Shown here: positions 25,130 to 33,674 of the stretch, piece after piece | How the letters are laid out: every line of letters starts with the position of its first letter | How positions within the stretch are numbered: the first letter of the stretch is position 1 | Assembly: GCA_050249455.1 (NCBI GenBank) | Contig: JBFWQM010000008.1 | Span: 1 to 55,302 of the forward strand | DNA: 55,302 nt | DNA from: JBFWQM01 sp050249455 | GTDB lineage: Bacteria; Pseudomonadota; Alphaproteobacteria; MPNO01; VGEU01 | Direction: 5' to 3' | Program-made: the position numbers and the translations under genes | Notes under the pieces: generated by a model | Seen by the model: the letters and a program-made list of their open reading frames with translations, nothing else | What the model was told of the DNA's origin: nothing | The model's database searches: none

Positions 25130-27340
25130 ATGGCCGTCACCGCACAGACCCTGCTCGACTGCGACCAGGAGCCGATCCGGATTCCGGGCTCGGTGCAGCC
25201 GCACGGCTTCCTCATCGCCCTCCGCGCCGACGGATTGGCGGTGCGCCAGGCATCGGCCAATGCCGGCGCCGCACTGCGGGTCGCGTTGCCTCAGGCGATC
25301 GGCCGCCCGCTGGGCGAGGTCGCGGCGCCCGCCATCGCCGCGCTGATCGACCCGCCGGCCGGCGCGCCGCCGACGGACACGCCCAGCCTCCTCGGAATGG
25401 TCGAGGTCGACGGCCGCCGGTTCGATGCCGTCGCGCACCGGACCGACGGCACGCTGGTGCTGGAGTTCGAGGAAGCCGGCGGCCAGGCCGACACCGAGTC
25501 CGCCTACGAGGTCCTGCGCGGCTTCGTCGAGGACCTGCATGGCATCGACAGCGAAGCAGCGGCCTGCCGGCGCGCTGCCGCCGTGGTGCGGCGGATCACC
25601 GGCTTCGATCGCGTCCTGGTGTACCGCTTCGACGCGGAATGGAACGGCACGGTCGTCGCCGAGGACCGCAACGATGCGCTTCCGTCCTACCTGGACCTGC
25701 GCTTCCCGGCAGCCGACATCCCGGCGCAGGCACGCGCGCTCTACCGGCTGAGCCGCATCCGCCAGATTCCCGATTCCGGCTACGGGCCGGTGCCGCTGCT
25801 GGGAGCCGCCTGCGACGCGCCCCTGGACTTGAGCCAGGCTGTGCTGCGCAGCGTCTCGCCGGTCCATCTCGAATACATGCGCAACATGGGGACGGTCGCC
25901 TCCATGTCGCTGTCGATCGTCATCGAAGGCCGGCTGTGGGGCCTGATCTCGTGCCACCACCATGCGGCGCGGTGCACCCCGTTCCGAACGCGCGTGGCGT
26001 GCGACTTCGTCGCGCGCACGGTGGCGCTTCGCCTGGCGGCGCAGGGCATGCATGCCGATGCGGCCGACCGCGTGGCGCTGCAGGACGTGCAGGCGCGACT
26101 CCTGGCCCGAATGGCCGCGGCGCCCAACTTCGTCGACGGGCTGACGGCGGCGCCCGGCGACCTGCTGGGCCTTGCCCGCGCCGACGGCGCCGCGGTCGTG
26201 CACGATGGCCGCTGCGTCGCGGTGGGCGCGACACCCGAGGCGGCCGACATCCAGCGCCTGGTGTCCTGGCTCGACCTCCACGTCGGCAAGACGGTGTTCG
26301 CGACCGCCGCGCTGGCGCGCGAGATGCCGGGCGCCGGCCGGCTGGCGGAGCGCGCGGCCGGCGTGCTCGCGGTCGCCGTCTCCGGGATGCACGCGAGCTA
26401 CGTCCTGTGGTTCCGCCAGGAGGTGGAGCGCACCGTGACCTGGGGCGGCGACCCGCGCAAGTCGGGCGCCGACGCACGGCGGCTGAGCCCGCGCACCTCG
26501 TTCGAGGCGTGGAAGGAGACGGTGCGCGAGACCGCCGCGCCGTGGACGCCGGCGGAGATCGACGCCGCGCGCTCGCTGCGCACCGCGGTGGTCGACATCG
26601 TGCTGCGCAAGGCGGAGGAGCTCGCCGCGCTGACCGACGAGCTGGTGCGCTCGAACCGCGAGCTGGAAGCGTTCTCCTACTCGGTGTCGCACGACCTGCG
26701 TGCGCCGTTCCGCCACATCGTCGGCTACGCCGAGCTGCTGGTCGAGCGCGACGGCGGCCGGCTGGACGAAAAGGCGCGGCACTACATCCGCAGCATCATC
26801 GATTCGGCATACGCGGCCGGCAAGCTGGTGGACGACCTGCTCAACTTCTCGCAGATGGGCCGCGCGTCGCTGCATCCGGTGACCGTCGACATGAACAAGC
26901 TGGTCGACGAGGCGCGGCGTTCACTGGCGCCGGACATCGACGGCCGCGACATCGAATGGCGGATCGCCCGGCTGCCGGCGGTGCGCGCCGACCCGTCGCT
27001 GCTGCGCCAGGCGGTGCTGAACCTGCTGTCCAACGCGGCGAAGTACACGCGCGAGCGCTCGCCTGCGATCATCGAGGTTACCGGCGAGCGGATCGGCGAA
27101 GAGGCCGTGATCGCCGTGCGCGACAACGGCATCGGCTTCGACATGGCCTATGTCGACAAGCTGTTCGGCGTGTTCCAGCGCCTGAACAGGGTCGAGGACT
27201 ACGAGGGAACCGGAATCGGCCTCGCCAACGTGCGCCGCATCGTCGAGCGTCACGGCGGCCGGGCATGGGCCGAAGGAGAGGTCGGCCACGGAGCCGTGTT
27301 CCGCATTGCGCTCCCGAGGGCTGCGCGAAAGGAGGAATGA
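25130..27340 (+). CDS. bphP: Bacteriophytochrome histidine kinase
   Basis: This is a red/far-red photoreceptor kinase of 736 residues. The biliverdin-binding cysteine is C11 (LLDCDQEPIRIPG). PAS, GAF and PHY domains follow; the GAF part shows FPAADIPAQARALY near residue 195 and VSPVHLEYMRNMGTVASMS near 245. The histidine kinase part has the phospho-acceptor H521 (FSYSVSHDLRAP), the N box (LNLLSNAAKYTRE), and DNGIGFD with GTGIGLANVRRIVERHGG. The whole chain is intact. Light changes the state of the chromophore and through it kinase activity, with the phosphate passed to the receiver encoded directly downstream, whose start overlaps this stop as ATGA. Confidence in the assignment is very high. 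Confidence 0.95.
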   Translation: MAVTAQTLLDCDQEPIRIPGSVQPHGFLIALRADGLAVRQASANAGAALRVALPQAIGRPLGEVAAPAIAALIDPPAGAPPTDTPSLLGMVEVDGRRFDAVAHRTDGTLVLEFEEAGGQADTESAYEVLRGFVEDLHGIDSEAAACRRAAAVVRRITGFDRVLVYRFDAEWNGTVVAEDRNDALPSYLDLRFPAADIPAQARALYRLSRIRQIPDSGYGPVPLLGAACDAPLDLSQAVLRSVSPVHLEYMRNMGTVASMSLSIVIEGRLWGLISCHHHAARCTPFRTRVACDFVARTVALRLAAQGMHADAADRVALQDVQARLLARMAAAPNFVDGLTAAPGDLLGLARADGAAVVHDGRCVAVGATPEAADIQRLVSWLDLHVGKTVFATAALAREMPGAGRLAERAAGVLAVAVSGMHASYVLWFRQEVERTVTWGGDPRKSGADARRLSPRTSFEAWKETVRETAAPWTPAEIDAARSLRTAVVDIVLRKAEELAALTDELVRSNRELEAFSYSVSHDLRAPFRHIVGYAELLVERDGGRLDEKARHYIRSIIDSAYAAGKLVDDLLNFSQMGRASLHPVTVDMNKLVDEARRSLAPDIDGRDIEWRIARLPAVRADPSLLRQAVLNLLSNAAKYTRERSPAIIEVTGERIGEEAVIAVRDNGIGFDMAYVDKLFGVFQRLNRVEDYEGTGIGLANVRRIVERHGGRAWAEGEVGHGAVFRIALPRAARKEE

Positions 27341-27816
27341 TGGCTTCGCTTCGACCGATACTGCTCGTCGAGGACAACCCGAAGGACGTCGAACTGACCT
27401 TGGCGGCGCTGGCCAAGTGCCAGCTCGCCAACGACGTCGACGTGACGCGCGACGGCGTCGAGGCCCTCGACTACCTGTGCTGCCGCGGCCCCTACACGGG
27501 ACGCAACAGCGGCGAGCCGGCGGTGGTGCTGCTCGACCTCAAGCTGCCGCGACTGGACGGGCTCGAAGTGCTCGAGCGCATCAAGCGCGACCCGGCGCTG
27601 CAGCAGGTGCCCGTCGTCATGCTGACGTCGTCGCGCGAGGAGCAAGACCTGGTGCGCAGCTATCGCCTCGGCGTCAACGCCTTCGTCGTCAAGCCGGTGG
27701 GCTTCCGCGAGTTCTTCGAGGCGATCAAGGACCTCGGCATGTTCTGGGCGATCCTCAACGAGCCGCCGCCGCTGATCGGACGCGGCGGGATGGTCGAGGA
27801 CACGGAGACGGTGTGA
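27337..27816 (+). CDS. Single-domain response regulator, Rcp1-like
   Basis: This receiver protein of 159 residues has no output domain and is of the type usually paired with phytochromes. The acidic pocket is VEDNPKD, the phospho-acceptor is D67 (VVLLDLKLPRLDG), and the later conserved Thr and Lys are in VVMLTSSREE and FVVKPVGF. The C-terminus (FWAILNEPPP) matches Rcp1-like proteins. It starts with ATGATG overlapping the bphP stop, with GGAGG just before it, so translation is coupled. It is the expected phosphate acceptor of the phytochrome, passing the signal to other proteins, perhaps the receiver-kinase encoded next. Confidence 0.93.
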   Translation: MMASLRPILLVEDNPKDVELTLAALAKCQLANDVDVTRDGVEALDYLCCRGPYTGRNSGEPAVVLLDLKLPRLDGLEVLERIKRDPALQQVPVVMLTSSREEQDLVRSYRLGVNAFVVKPVGFREFFEAIKDLGMFWAILNEPPPLIGRGGMVEDTETV

Positions 27817-28841
27817 GCATGGCCGGCGACGCCGAGACGGTGCGCATCCTGCTGCTGGAGGACAGCCCCGCCGACGCCGAGCTGGTCGCCGCGCAGCTCG
27901 AGCGCGCCGGCCGGCTGCAGCGCATCGAGCGCGTCGACACGCGTGCGGCGTTCGTCGCCGCGCTCGCGGCGGGCGGCCACGACCTGATCCTGGCCGATTT
28001 CGCGCTGCCGGGCTTCGACGGCATGGCGGCGCTGCAGATCGCGCACGCGCAGGCGCCCGACATCCCGTTCATCTTCGTCTCGGGCGTGCTGGGCGAGGAA
28101 ACGGCCGTCGAGGCGCTGAAGCAGGGCGCCACCGACTATGTCGTGAAGCAGCGGCTGGCCCAGGTGCCCGCGGCGGTCGATCGCGCCCTGAAGGAGGCGG
28201 AGGACCGGCGCGAGCGGCGCAAGGCGGAAGAGCGCAGCCGCATGCTGGTCGCCGAGCTGAGCCATCGGGTCAAGAACACGCTGGCGACAGTGATGGCGAT
28301 CGCGCAGCAGACCCTGAAGCTCAGCGGATCGCTGCCCGAGTTCGAGCAGGCGTTCACCCGCCGCATCGAGGCCCTGGCCGACGCCCACGCGCTGCTGTTC
28401 CGCACCAACTGGGGCGACACCGACCTGCGCGACGTGGTCGACGTGGCGCTGACCCCGTTCCGGCGCGGCGACGGGCACGCGGTGCACATCGAGGGCGAGG
28501 CGGTGATGCTGCCGCCGCGCCAGGCGCTCACCATGACGCTGATCGTGCACGAACTGGCGACCAATGCCGGCAAGTATGGCGCCCTGAGCGACGGCAACGG
28601 CCGGGTTCGCATCCGCTGGCGCGCCGATGGCGACGGCAGCGACGGCGCGGTGCTGCGGTTCCGCTGGGAAGAGACCGCCGGTCCGCCGGTGAGCCCGCCC
28701 AGCCGCGCCGGCTTCGGCTCGCGCCTGATCGAGCGCAGCGTGAGCTACGAGCTCGACGGCGAGGCGAACCTGTCGTTCCCGCCGGCCGGCGCGGTGTGCG
28801 AGCTGTCGTTCCCGATCGGGGCGTGGCAGTCGGAGGGATGA
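27813..28841 (+). CDS. Receiver-HWE histidine kinase hybrid
   Basis: This protein of 342 residues has an N-terminal receiver (phospho-acceptor D62 in ILADFALPGFDG, lysine in YVVKQRL) and a C-terminal HWE-family kinase. The kinase shows the acceptor H151 (ELSHRVKNTLATV), HELATNAGKYGALS, and the family's WEE motif followed by GFGSRLIERSV. HWE kinases are mostly alphaproteobacterial, and several feed the PhyR-NepR-EcfG general stress pathway. The GTG start at 27813 overlaps the preceding stop and has GGAG five bases upstream; ATG 27819 is the alternative. The layout suggests that phosphate from the phytochrome or its receiver controls this kinase. No DNA-binding output domain is encoded in the operon. 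Confidence 0.92.
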   Translation: MSMAGDAETVRILLLEDSPADAELVAAQLERAGRLQRIERVDTRAAFVAALAAGGHDLILADFALPGFDGMAALQIAHAQAPDIPFIFVSGVLGEETAVEALKQGATDYVVKQRLAQVPAAVDRALKEAEDRRERRKAEERSRMLVAELSHRVKNTLATVMAIAQQTLKLSGSLPEFEQAFTRRIEALADAHALLFRTNWGDTDLRDVVDVALTPFRRGDGHAVHIEGEAVMLPPRQALTMTLIVHELATNAGKYGALSDGNGRVRIRWRADGDGSDGAVLRFRWEETAGPPVSPPSRAGFGSRLIERSVSYELDGEANLSFPPAGAVCELSFPIGAWQSEG

Positions 28842-28872
28842 GGCCGCCGTTCGTCCTCCGCCCGGACCACGC

Positions 28873-29244
28873 TCATGCCGCCTTGGCGAGCGCCCGTTCG
28901 ATGACGGCGTGGAGGTGGTCGCGGCTGTAGGGCTTGCCGAGCTGCGGCACGGTGTCGAACGGGGCGGGGATGGTGGAGGTCATCGCGTAGCCGCTGCACA
29001 GCACCACCGGCACGCCCGTGTCCATCAGCTGCTTGGCGAGCGGATAGATCAATTCGCCGCGGACGTTGATGTCGAGCAGCGCGACATCGATCGCCGCGCC
29101 GCGCACCAGGCGGCGCGCCTGCTCGATGCTTGCCGCGGGTCCGACGACTTCGCACCCGAACTCGACCAGGAAGGCTTCGAGCGAGAGGGCGATGAGCGCC
29201 TCGTCCTCGACCACGAGGACCCGGCGGCCGTTCAAATCGGGCAT
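28873..29244 (-). CDS. Single-domain response regulator
   Basis: This is a receiver-only protein of 123 residues facing the phytochrome operon. Its features are VVEDEALIALSLE, the acceptor D58 (VALLDINVRGE), VVLCSGYAM and LGKPYSRDHL. The pattern with SGY and KPY resembles receivers that work with HWE kinases, including the FATGUY group of the general stress response, but the match is only partial. The start at 29244 has GGAGAGG six bases upstream. It ends 31 bases from the convergent HWE kinase gene and may be its acceptor or a phosphate sink. A near-match to the EcfG promoter lies upstream at 29314-29338. Confidence 0.88.
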   Translation of the reverse strand: MPDLNGRRVLVVEDEALIALSLEAFLVEFGCEVVGPAASIEQARRLVRGAAIDVALLDINVRGELIYPLAKQLMDTGVPVVLCSGYAMTSTIPAPFDTVPQLGKPYSRDHLHAVIERALAKAA

Positions 29245-29313
29245 TGCCTCTCCGTCGATACTACCGGGCCGCGACCGGCGGCCACCCCGCCCCCCTAGTC
29301 GGGGGCGATCGGT

Positions 29314-29338
29314 AACGCGCGAAGCCGCATGTGGTTCA
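29314..29338 (-). promoter_or_regulatory. Near-match to sigma-EcfG promoter
   Basis: On the minus strand, TGAAC (29338-29334), 16 bases, then CGTT (29317-29314) differs from the GGAAC-N16-CGTT consensus at one base. It would give a start of transcription near 29307, about 60 bases before the receiver gene at 29244. It lies between the tolC-like stop and this gene. Confidence 0.45.
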
Positions 29339-29346
29339 CCCGGACG

Positions 29347-30666
29347 TCAGAGCCCGATGGTCTCCGGGGTCAGGATGCCCATCACGAAAAGGACGCGGAA
29401 CGAGGCGATCTGCACGTCGTAGACCGCGGCGAGGTAGTTGAGCCGGGCGGCGAACACCTCGCTCTGGGCATCGAGCACGTTGATCGCGGTCTCGCGGCCG
29501 GCGTCGCGCAGCCGCCGGCGGGCGACGAACACCTCCTCCGAGATGGCGACCGCGTTGTCGAGCAGGCGCACCCGCTCGCGCGCGGTGGCGAGTTGCTCCC
29601 ACGCGATCCGCAGGTCCTCGATCACCTTCCGCCGGTTGTAGCCGTGGGTGTCCATGGCCGCGGCACGCGAGTAGGCGGCGGCGGCCACCGCCGCGTCGGT
29701 GGCGAAGCCGTTGAACAGCGACCAGTTGAGCCGCAGCAGCACGGCCCAGTCGCGGCGCACGCCTTCCAGCGCGTCGACGTTGTTCTCCCAGTTCAGCCGC
29801 CCGACGAGGTCGACCGAGGGGTAGTATTCCGCCTCGGCGATGCCGCGGTTGCGCTCGGCGACGTCGATCTGGCGGCTGGAGCCGCGCAGCACCGGGTTCT
29901 TGTCGTAGGCGGAGCCGACCGCAACGTCGAACGATTCCGGCACCATGTCGAGCCGCAGGTTGGGCTCCGTCATCTGCGCGACGTCGGGCGGATGGTCGAA
30001 CACCTGGATGTAGCGCGCCACCGCCTCGTTCAGGTTGCCCTGGAGCTGGACGCGGCGTTCCTTGGCGAGCTGCAGACGGGTCTTGGCGAGCAGCACGTCG
30101 ACGGCGATGCCGGCGCCGCGCTGCACCCGCTCGTCCTCCAGCGCCGCCTGCTGCTGGATCGTGTCCTCGTTCTCCCGCGCGACGGCGACCAGCTTCGACT
30201 GGCGCAGCACGGCGTAGTAGGCGGTGATCCCTTCCAGCAGCAGCGACTGGCGCGCCGCCTCCTGCGTCTCCTGCGCGACGTCGCGCTGCGCCGTCGCCCA
30301 GCCCTTGCGCTCGTGCGTCGCGAAGCCGTTGAAAAGGTTCTGGGTCACCGACAGCGTGATCTTCTCGCGCGTCAGCTCCGAGGTTTCGTTGCGGCCGCGC
30401 GTGATCGGATCATCGATCGTCTCGCGCCCGACGTCGCCGCTGAGGACGGCGCTGGGCAGGTAGCCGGCGCCGGCGCGGCGGATGCCTTCGGTGGCGGCGG
30501 CGACGTTGCTGGTCTCCGCCTTCAGGCGCGGGTGCGTGGTGAGGAGGGACTGCAGCTCCTGCTGCAATGTCTGGCCGAGCGCGACCGGCGCGACGGCCGA
30601 CAGGAAAAAAAGCGACAATGCTGCTACGCCGACCCGGCCGGCGGCGCACGCCCGGTTGTTCATCAT
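29347..30666 (-). CDS. TolC family outer membrane protein
   Basis: This outer membrane channel protein of 439 residues is of the type I secretion group. A signal peptide is present (ALSLFFLSAVAPVALGQ, cleavage near residue 30). Two repeated halves follow, as in TolC: ITLSVTQNLFNGFATHERKG in the first and LLRLNWSLFNGFATDAAVAA in the second, with long helical parts between. It could serve as the outer membrane exit for the HlyD/ABC pair at 11690-14700, which lacks a TolC of its own, or for drug efflux. The start at 30666 was chosen because AAGGG lies six bases upstream; ATG 30672 is possible. It stands alone, divergent from the Pht5-like gene. Confidence 0.9.
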   Translation of the reverse strand: MMNNRACAAGRVGVAALSLFFLSAVAPVALGQTLQQELQSLLTTHPRLKAETSNVAAATEGIRRAGAGYLPSAVLSGDVGRETIDDPITRGRNETSELTREKITLSVTQNLFNGFATHERKGWATAQRDVAQETQEAARQSLLLEGITAYYAVLRQSKLVAVARENEDTIQQQAALEDERVQRGAGIAVDVLLAKTRLQLAKERRVQLQGNLNEAVARYIQVFDHPPDVAQMTEPNLRLDMVPESFDVAVGSAYDKNPVLRGSSRQIDVAERNRGIAEAEYYPSVDLVGRLNWENNVDALEGVRRDWAVLLRLNWSLFNGFATDAAVAAAAYSRAAAMDTHGYNRRKVIEDLRIAWEQLATARERVRLLDNAVAISEEVFVARRRLRDAGRETAINVLDAQSEVFAARLNYLAAVYDVQIASFRVLFVMGILTPETIGL

Positions 30667-30883
30667 CCCCATCCCTTCGCCGGCGACGGCCTGCCGCGCG
30701 GCGGCCGACGTTCTTCGACGCGCCGCCAGTCTGACCGCGCCCGACCGCCGACGCAACCCCCGTGGGCCTTGCGCGCATTGGCGAATTGGGGCACGAGTCC
30801 GCCTCAGGTAAGGGGGTGCCGCAGGCCGCTCGGGGGCGCCTGCGAGCCGTCGCAAACAAGCCAGAACGAGGAGTTCCCGTCCG

Positions 30884-31879
30884 ATGCCCAGCAAGCTGAA
30901 GATCACCATCGCCTGCGGCAACTATGACCGCGTCGCCGCCATCAAGGACGGCCGGGTCGAGGTCGAGGGGTGCGAGATCACCTTCATCCCGCTCGAGCCC
31001 GAGGAGGTGTTCTTCCGCGCCTTCCGCTACCAGGAGTTCGACGTGTGCGAACTGTCGTTCTCGTCCACCATGAACATGGTGGCCAAGAACGAGTGCCCGT
31101 TCGTCGGCATCCCGGCCTTCGTGTCGCGGGTGTTCCGCCACTCGGGCATCTTCATCCGCACCGACCGCGGCATCAAGACGCCGCAGGACCTCAAGGGCAA
31201 GCTGGTCGGCCTGCCCGAATACCAGATGACCGCCCCGGTGTGGATGCGCGGCATCATGGAGGACGAGTACGGCGTGAAGCCGACCGACATCCATTGGCGC
31301 CAGGGCGGCCAGGACGAGCCGGGGCGCGACGAGCGGACGCCGCTGAAGCTGACCAACGGCACCGACCTGCAGTCGATCCCCGAGGACCGCACCCTGTGCG
31401 ACATGTTCGAGAAGGGCGAGCTCGACGCGCTGTTCACCGCCCGGGCGCCGGAGCCGTTCCTGCGCGGGGCGCCCAACATCGGCCGGCTGTTCCCCAACTA
31501 CCGCCAGGTCGAGCGGGAATACTACAAGAAGACCAAGATGTTCCCGATCATGCACCTGATGGGCGTGCGCAAGTCGCTGGCCGAGGAGTACCCGTGGCTG
31601 CCGGGCAGCCTGTACAAGGCGTTTCTCAAGGCCAAGCAGATCGCGCTCAAGGAGGTCGGCGAGCTCGCCGCGCTCAACGTCACCCTGCCATGGGTCGAGG
31701 CCGAGACGCTCGACACCATCGACCTGATGGGAAAGGACTACTGGCGCTACGGCATCAAGGAATGCGCCCACGAGATCGAGGCGCTGACCCGCTATTCCTA
31801 TACCCAGGGCATCTCGGTCCGGAAGCTGACCGCCGAGGACATCTTCGCGCCCTCGACCTTCGAGATCTCGAAGATCTGA
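30884..31879 (+). CDS. 4,5-dihydroxyphthalate decarboxylase (Pht5)-like protein
   Basis: This is a protein of 331 residues with the periplasmic-binding-protein fold but no signal peptide, starting MPSKLKITIACGNYDRV. The family signature includes EPEEVFFRAFRYQEFDVCELSFSS (seen in parts as EPEEVFFRAFRYQEFD) and GLPEYQMTAPVWMRGIMEDE. Such proteins are annotated after Pht5 of phthalate-degrading Pseudomonas, or as ABC-type substrate-binding proteins. Few have been tested, so the substrate is open. It has no phthalate pathway genes around it. GAGGAG lies eleven bases before the ATG. An inverted repeat that could end transcription follows directly. Confidence 0.82.
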   Translation: MPSKLKITIACGNYDRVAAIKDGRVEVEGCEITFIPLEPEEVFFRAFRYQEFDVCELSFSSTMNMVAKNECPFVGIPAFVSRVFRHSGIFIRTDRGIKTPQDLKGKLVGLPEYQMTAPVWMRGIMEDEYGVKPTDIHWRQGGQDEPGRDERTPLKLTNGTDLQSIPEDRTLCDMFEKGELDALFTARAPEPFLRGAPNIGRLFPNYRQVEREYYKKTKMFPIMHLMGVRKSLAEEYPWLPGSLYKAFLKAKQIALKEVGELAALNVTLPWVEAETLDTIDLMGKDYWRYGIKECAHEIEALTRYSYTQGISVRKLTAEDIFAPSTFEISKI

Positions 31880-31887
31880 TTTCCCGT

Positions 31888-31925
31888 CCTTCCCCCCTCC
31901 CCAACGCGGGAGGGGGTTGGGAAGG
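31888..31925 (+). terminator. Hairpin after Pht5-like gene
   Basis: CCTTCCC...CTCCC and GGGAGG...GGGAAGG form a stem starting 9 bases after the stop codon. It resembles the inner part of the palindromic repeats and may be a shortened copy serving as terminator. Confidence 0.45.
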
Positions 31926-31949
31926 GCCTTCCTCATCGCCATCGAAATT

Positions 31950-31978
31950 CACCATCGCCCCCCAAACGGGGGATGGTG
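31950..31978 (+). promoter_or_regulatory. Hairpin before peroxidase gene
   Basis: CACCATC-G-CCCCC and GGGGGATGGTG pair into a 12-bp stem with one bulged G and a 5-base loop. It lies 56 bases before the peroxidase start. It could be a terminator of the upstream unit or part of the peroxidase leader. Confidence 0.4.
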
Positions 31979-32033
31979 GCTGCGCGACGGGGCACTAGCA
32001 TCGATAACGTGTTCGTGAGCGGGCAGGTAATCG

Positions 32034-33674
32034 GTGTCGGGCGTGATCGTGCGAGCTCTGGCGGCTGTGCTCTGCGCAGCATTCGCCGCACCGGCAGCCG
32101 TCGCAGACCCGGTCTTCAGGTCGTTTGACGGCTCCGGCAACAACCTGGCCAACCCGACCTGGGGCATGGCGGGCACGGCGCTGATCCGGCTCGGCCCCGA
32201 CAGCTACGCCGACGGTGCCGGTGGGATGCCGGGCGGGCCGAACCCACGCGCGATCTCAAACGCCGTGGTGGCGCAGCCGGCTTCGATGCCGAGCACGATC
32301 AACGTCAGCAACATGTTCTGGCAGTGGGGCCAGTTCATCGACCACGACCTCGACCTGGTGCCGACCAACCCGGCGGCACCGGCGATGATCGCGGTGCCGG
32401 CGGGCGACCCGCAGTTCGACCCCGGCAATACCGGCGCCCAGGTGATCCCGTTCACCCGCTCGGTGTTCGACCCGGCCACCGGCACCGGCGCGGGCGATCC
32501 GCGTCAGCAGATCAACACGCTGACGTCCTACATCGACGCGTCGATGGTCTATGGCTCCAACGCGGCTTCGGCGCTGAGCCTGCGCACGTTGTCGGGCGGC
32601 AAGCTGTCGATGTCGGCGGAGGAAATGCCGCCGGTACTGGCCGACGGCAATTTCGTCGCCGGCGACATCCGGATCAACGAGCAGCTCGGCCTGTTGTCGA
32701 TGCACGCCTTGTTCGTGCGCGAGCACAACATGTGGGCCGACCAGATCGCCGCGGCCGACCCCGGCCTGTCGGACGAAGAGATCTTCCAGCGCGCGCGGCG
32801 CTATGTCGGCGCCGAGATCCAGGCCATCACCTACAACGAGTTCCTGCCGATCCTGCTGGGCGGCAGCGGGGTCGGCAGTTATGGCGGCTACGACGCCGGC
32901 GTCAACGCGACCGTCAGCAACGAGTTCGCCGCCGCCGGCTTCCGGCTCGGCCACACCATGCTGCCGCCGGAGATGGCGCGGCTGAACGAAGACGGCTCGT
33001 CCATCCCGCAGGGGCCGATCGCGCTGCAAGACACCTTCCTCAATCCCGGCCTGATCGCCGACGGCGGCATCGAGTCGATCCTGCGCGGCCTGGCCGCGAC
33101 CAAGGCCCAGGAATTCGACAGCATGCTGGTCGACGACGTGCGCAACTTCCTGTTCGTCGCGGTGCCGAGCGGGCTCGATCTCGCCGCCGTCAACATCCAG
33201 CGCGGCCGCGACCATGGCCTGCCGTCCTACAACGACCTGCGCGAGGCGCTGGGGCTGCCGCGGATCGGCGACTTCTTCGAGCCCGGCGTGTTCCTGCCCG
33301 ACGCGGCGGCGCGGCTCGCCTCCATCTACACCAGCGTCGACGACATCGACCTGTGGGTCGGGGCGCTGTCGGAGATCCATCTGCCCGGCGCCATGGTGGG
33401 GCCCCTCCTCCACGCGCTGCTGACCGACCAGTTCAGCCGCGCGCGCGACGGCGACCGGTTCTGGTACGAGAGCCTCGACATGTTCAGCGACGACGAGATC
33501 GAGGCGATCGAGGCGCGCTCGCTCGCCCAGATCATCCTCGACAACACCTGGATCGACACCATCCAGGCCAACGTCTTCTTCGCCGAGGCAAGGGTGGCGG
33601 AGCCGGCGGCGCTGCTGCTGTTCGCGTTCGGCCTCACCGCCGCCGCCGCCGGACGCCGCGTCAGGCGAGCGTAG
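32034..33674 (+). CDS. Secreted animal-type heme peroxidase with PEP-CTERM-like tail
   Basis: This is a protein of 546 residues in the animal heme peroxidase superfamily (peroxinectin/peroxidasin-like). A signal peptide is present (residues 1-24, ending AAVA). The distal heme site is WGQFIDHDLD near residue 100, followed by the family motif REHNMWAD near 228 and the proximal histidine region FRLGHTMLPPEM near 304. NIQRGRDHGLPSYNDLR is also typical. The last 25 residues, EPAALLLFAFGLTAAAAG then RRVRRA, form the pattern Glu-Pro, hydrophobic helix, arginine cluster of PEP-CTERM sorting signals. The start is a GTG at 32034. It should make hypohalous acid or crosslinks outside the cell. Its end overlaps the convergent aminotransferase gene by 14 bases. 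Confidence 0.9.
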   Translation: MSGVIVRALAAVLCAAFAAPAAVADPVFRSFDGSGNNLANPTWGMAGTALIRLGPDSYADGAGGMPGGPNPRAISNAVVAQPASMPSTINVSNMFWQWGQFIDHDLDLVPTNPAAPAMIAVPAGDPQFDPGNTGAQVIPFTRSVFDPATGTGAGDPRQQINTLTSYIDASMVYGSNAASALSLRTLSGGKLSMSAEEMPPVLADGNFVAGDIRINEQLGLLSMHALFVREHNMWADQIAAADPGLSDEEIFQRARRYVGAEIQAITYNEFLPILLGGSGVGSYGGYDAGVNATVSNEFAAAGFRLGHTMLPPEMARLNEDGSSIPQGPIALQDTFLNPGLIADGGIESILRGLAATKAQEFDSMLVDDVRNFLFVAVPSGLDLAAVNIQRGRDHGLPSYNDLREALGLPRIGDFFEPGVFLPDAAARLASIYTSVDDIDLWVGALSEIHLPGAMVGPLLHALLTDQFSRARDGDRFWYESLDMFSDDEIEAIEARSLAQIILDNTWIDTIQANVFFAEARVAEPAALLLFAFGLTAAAAGRRVRRA

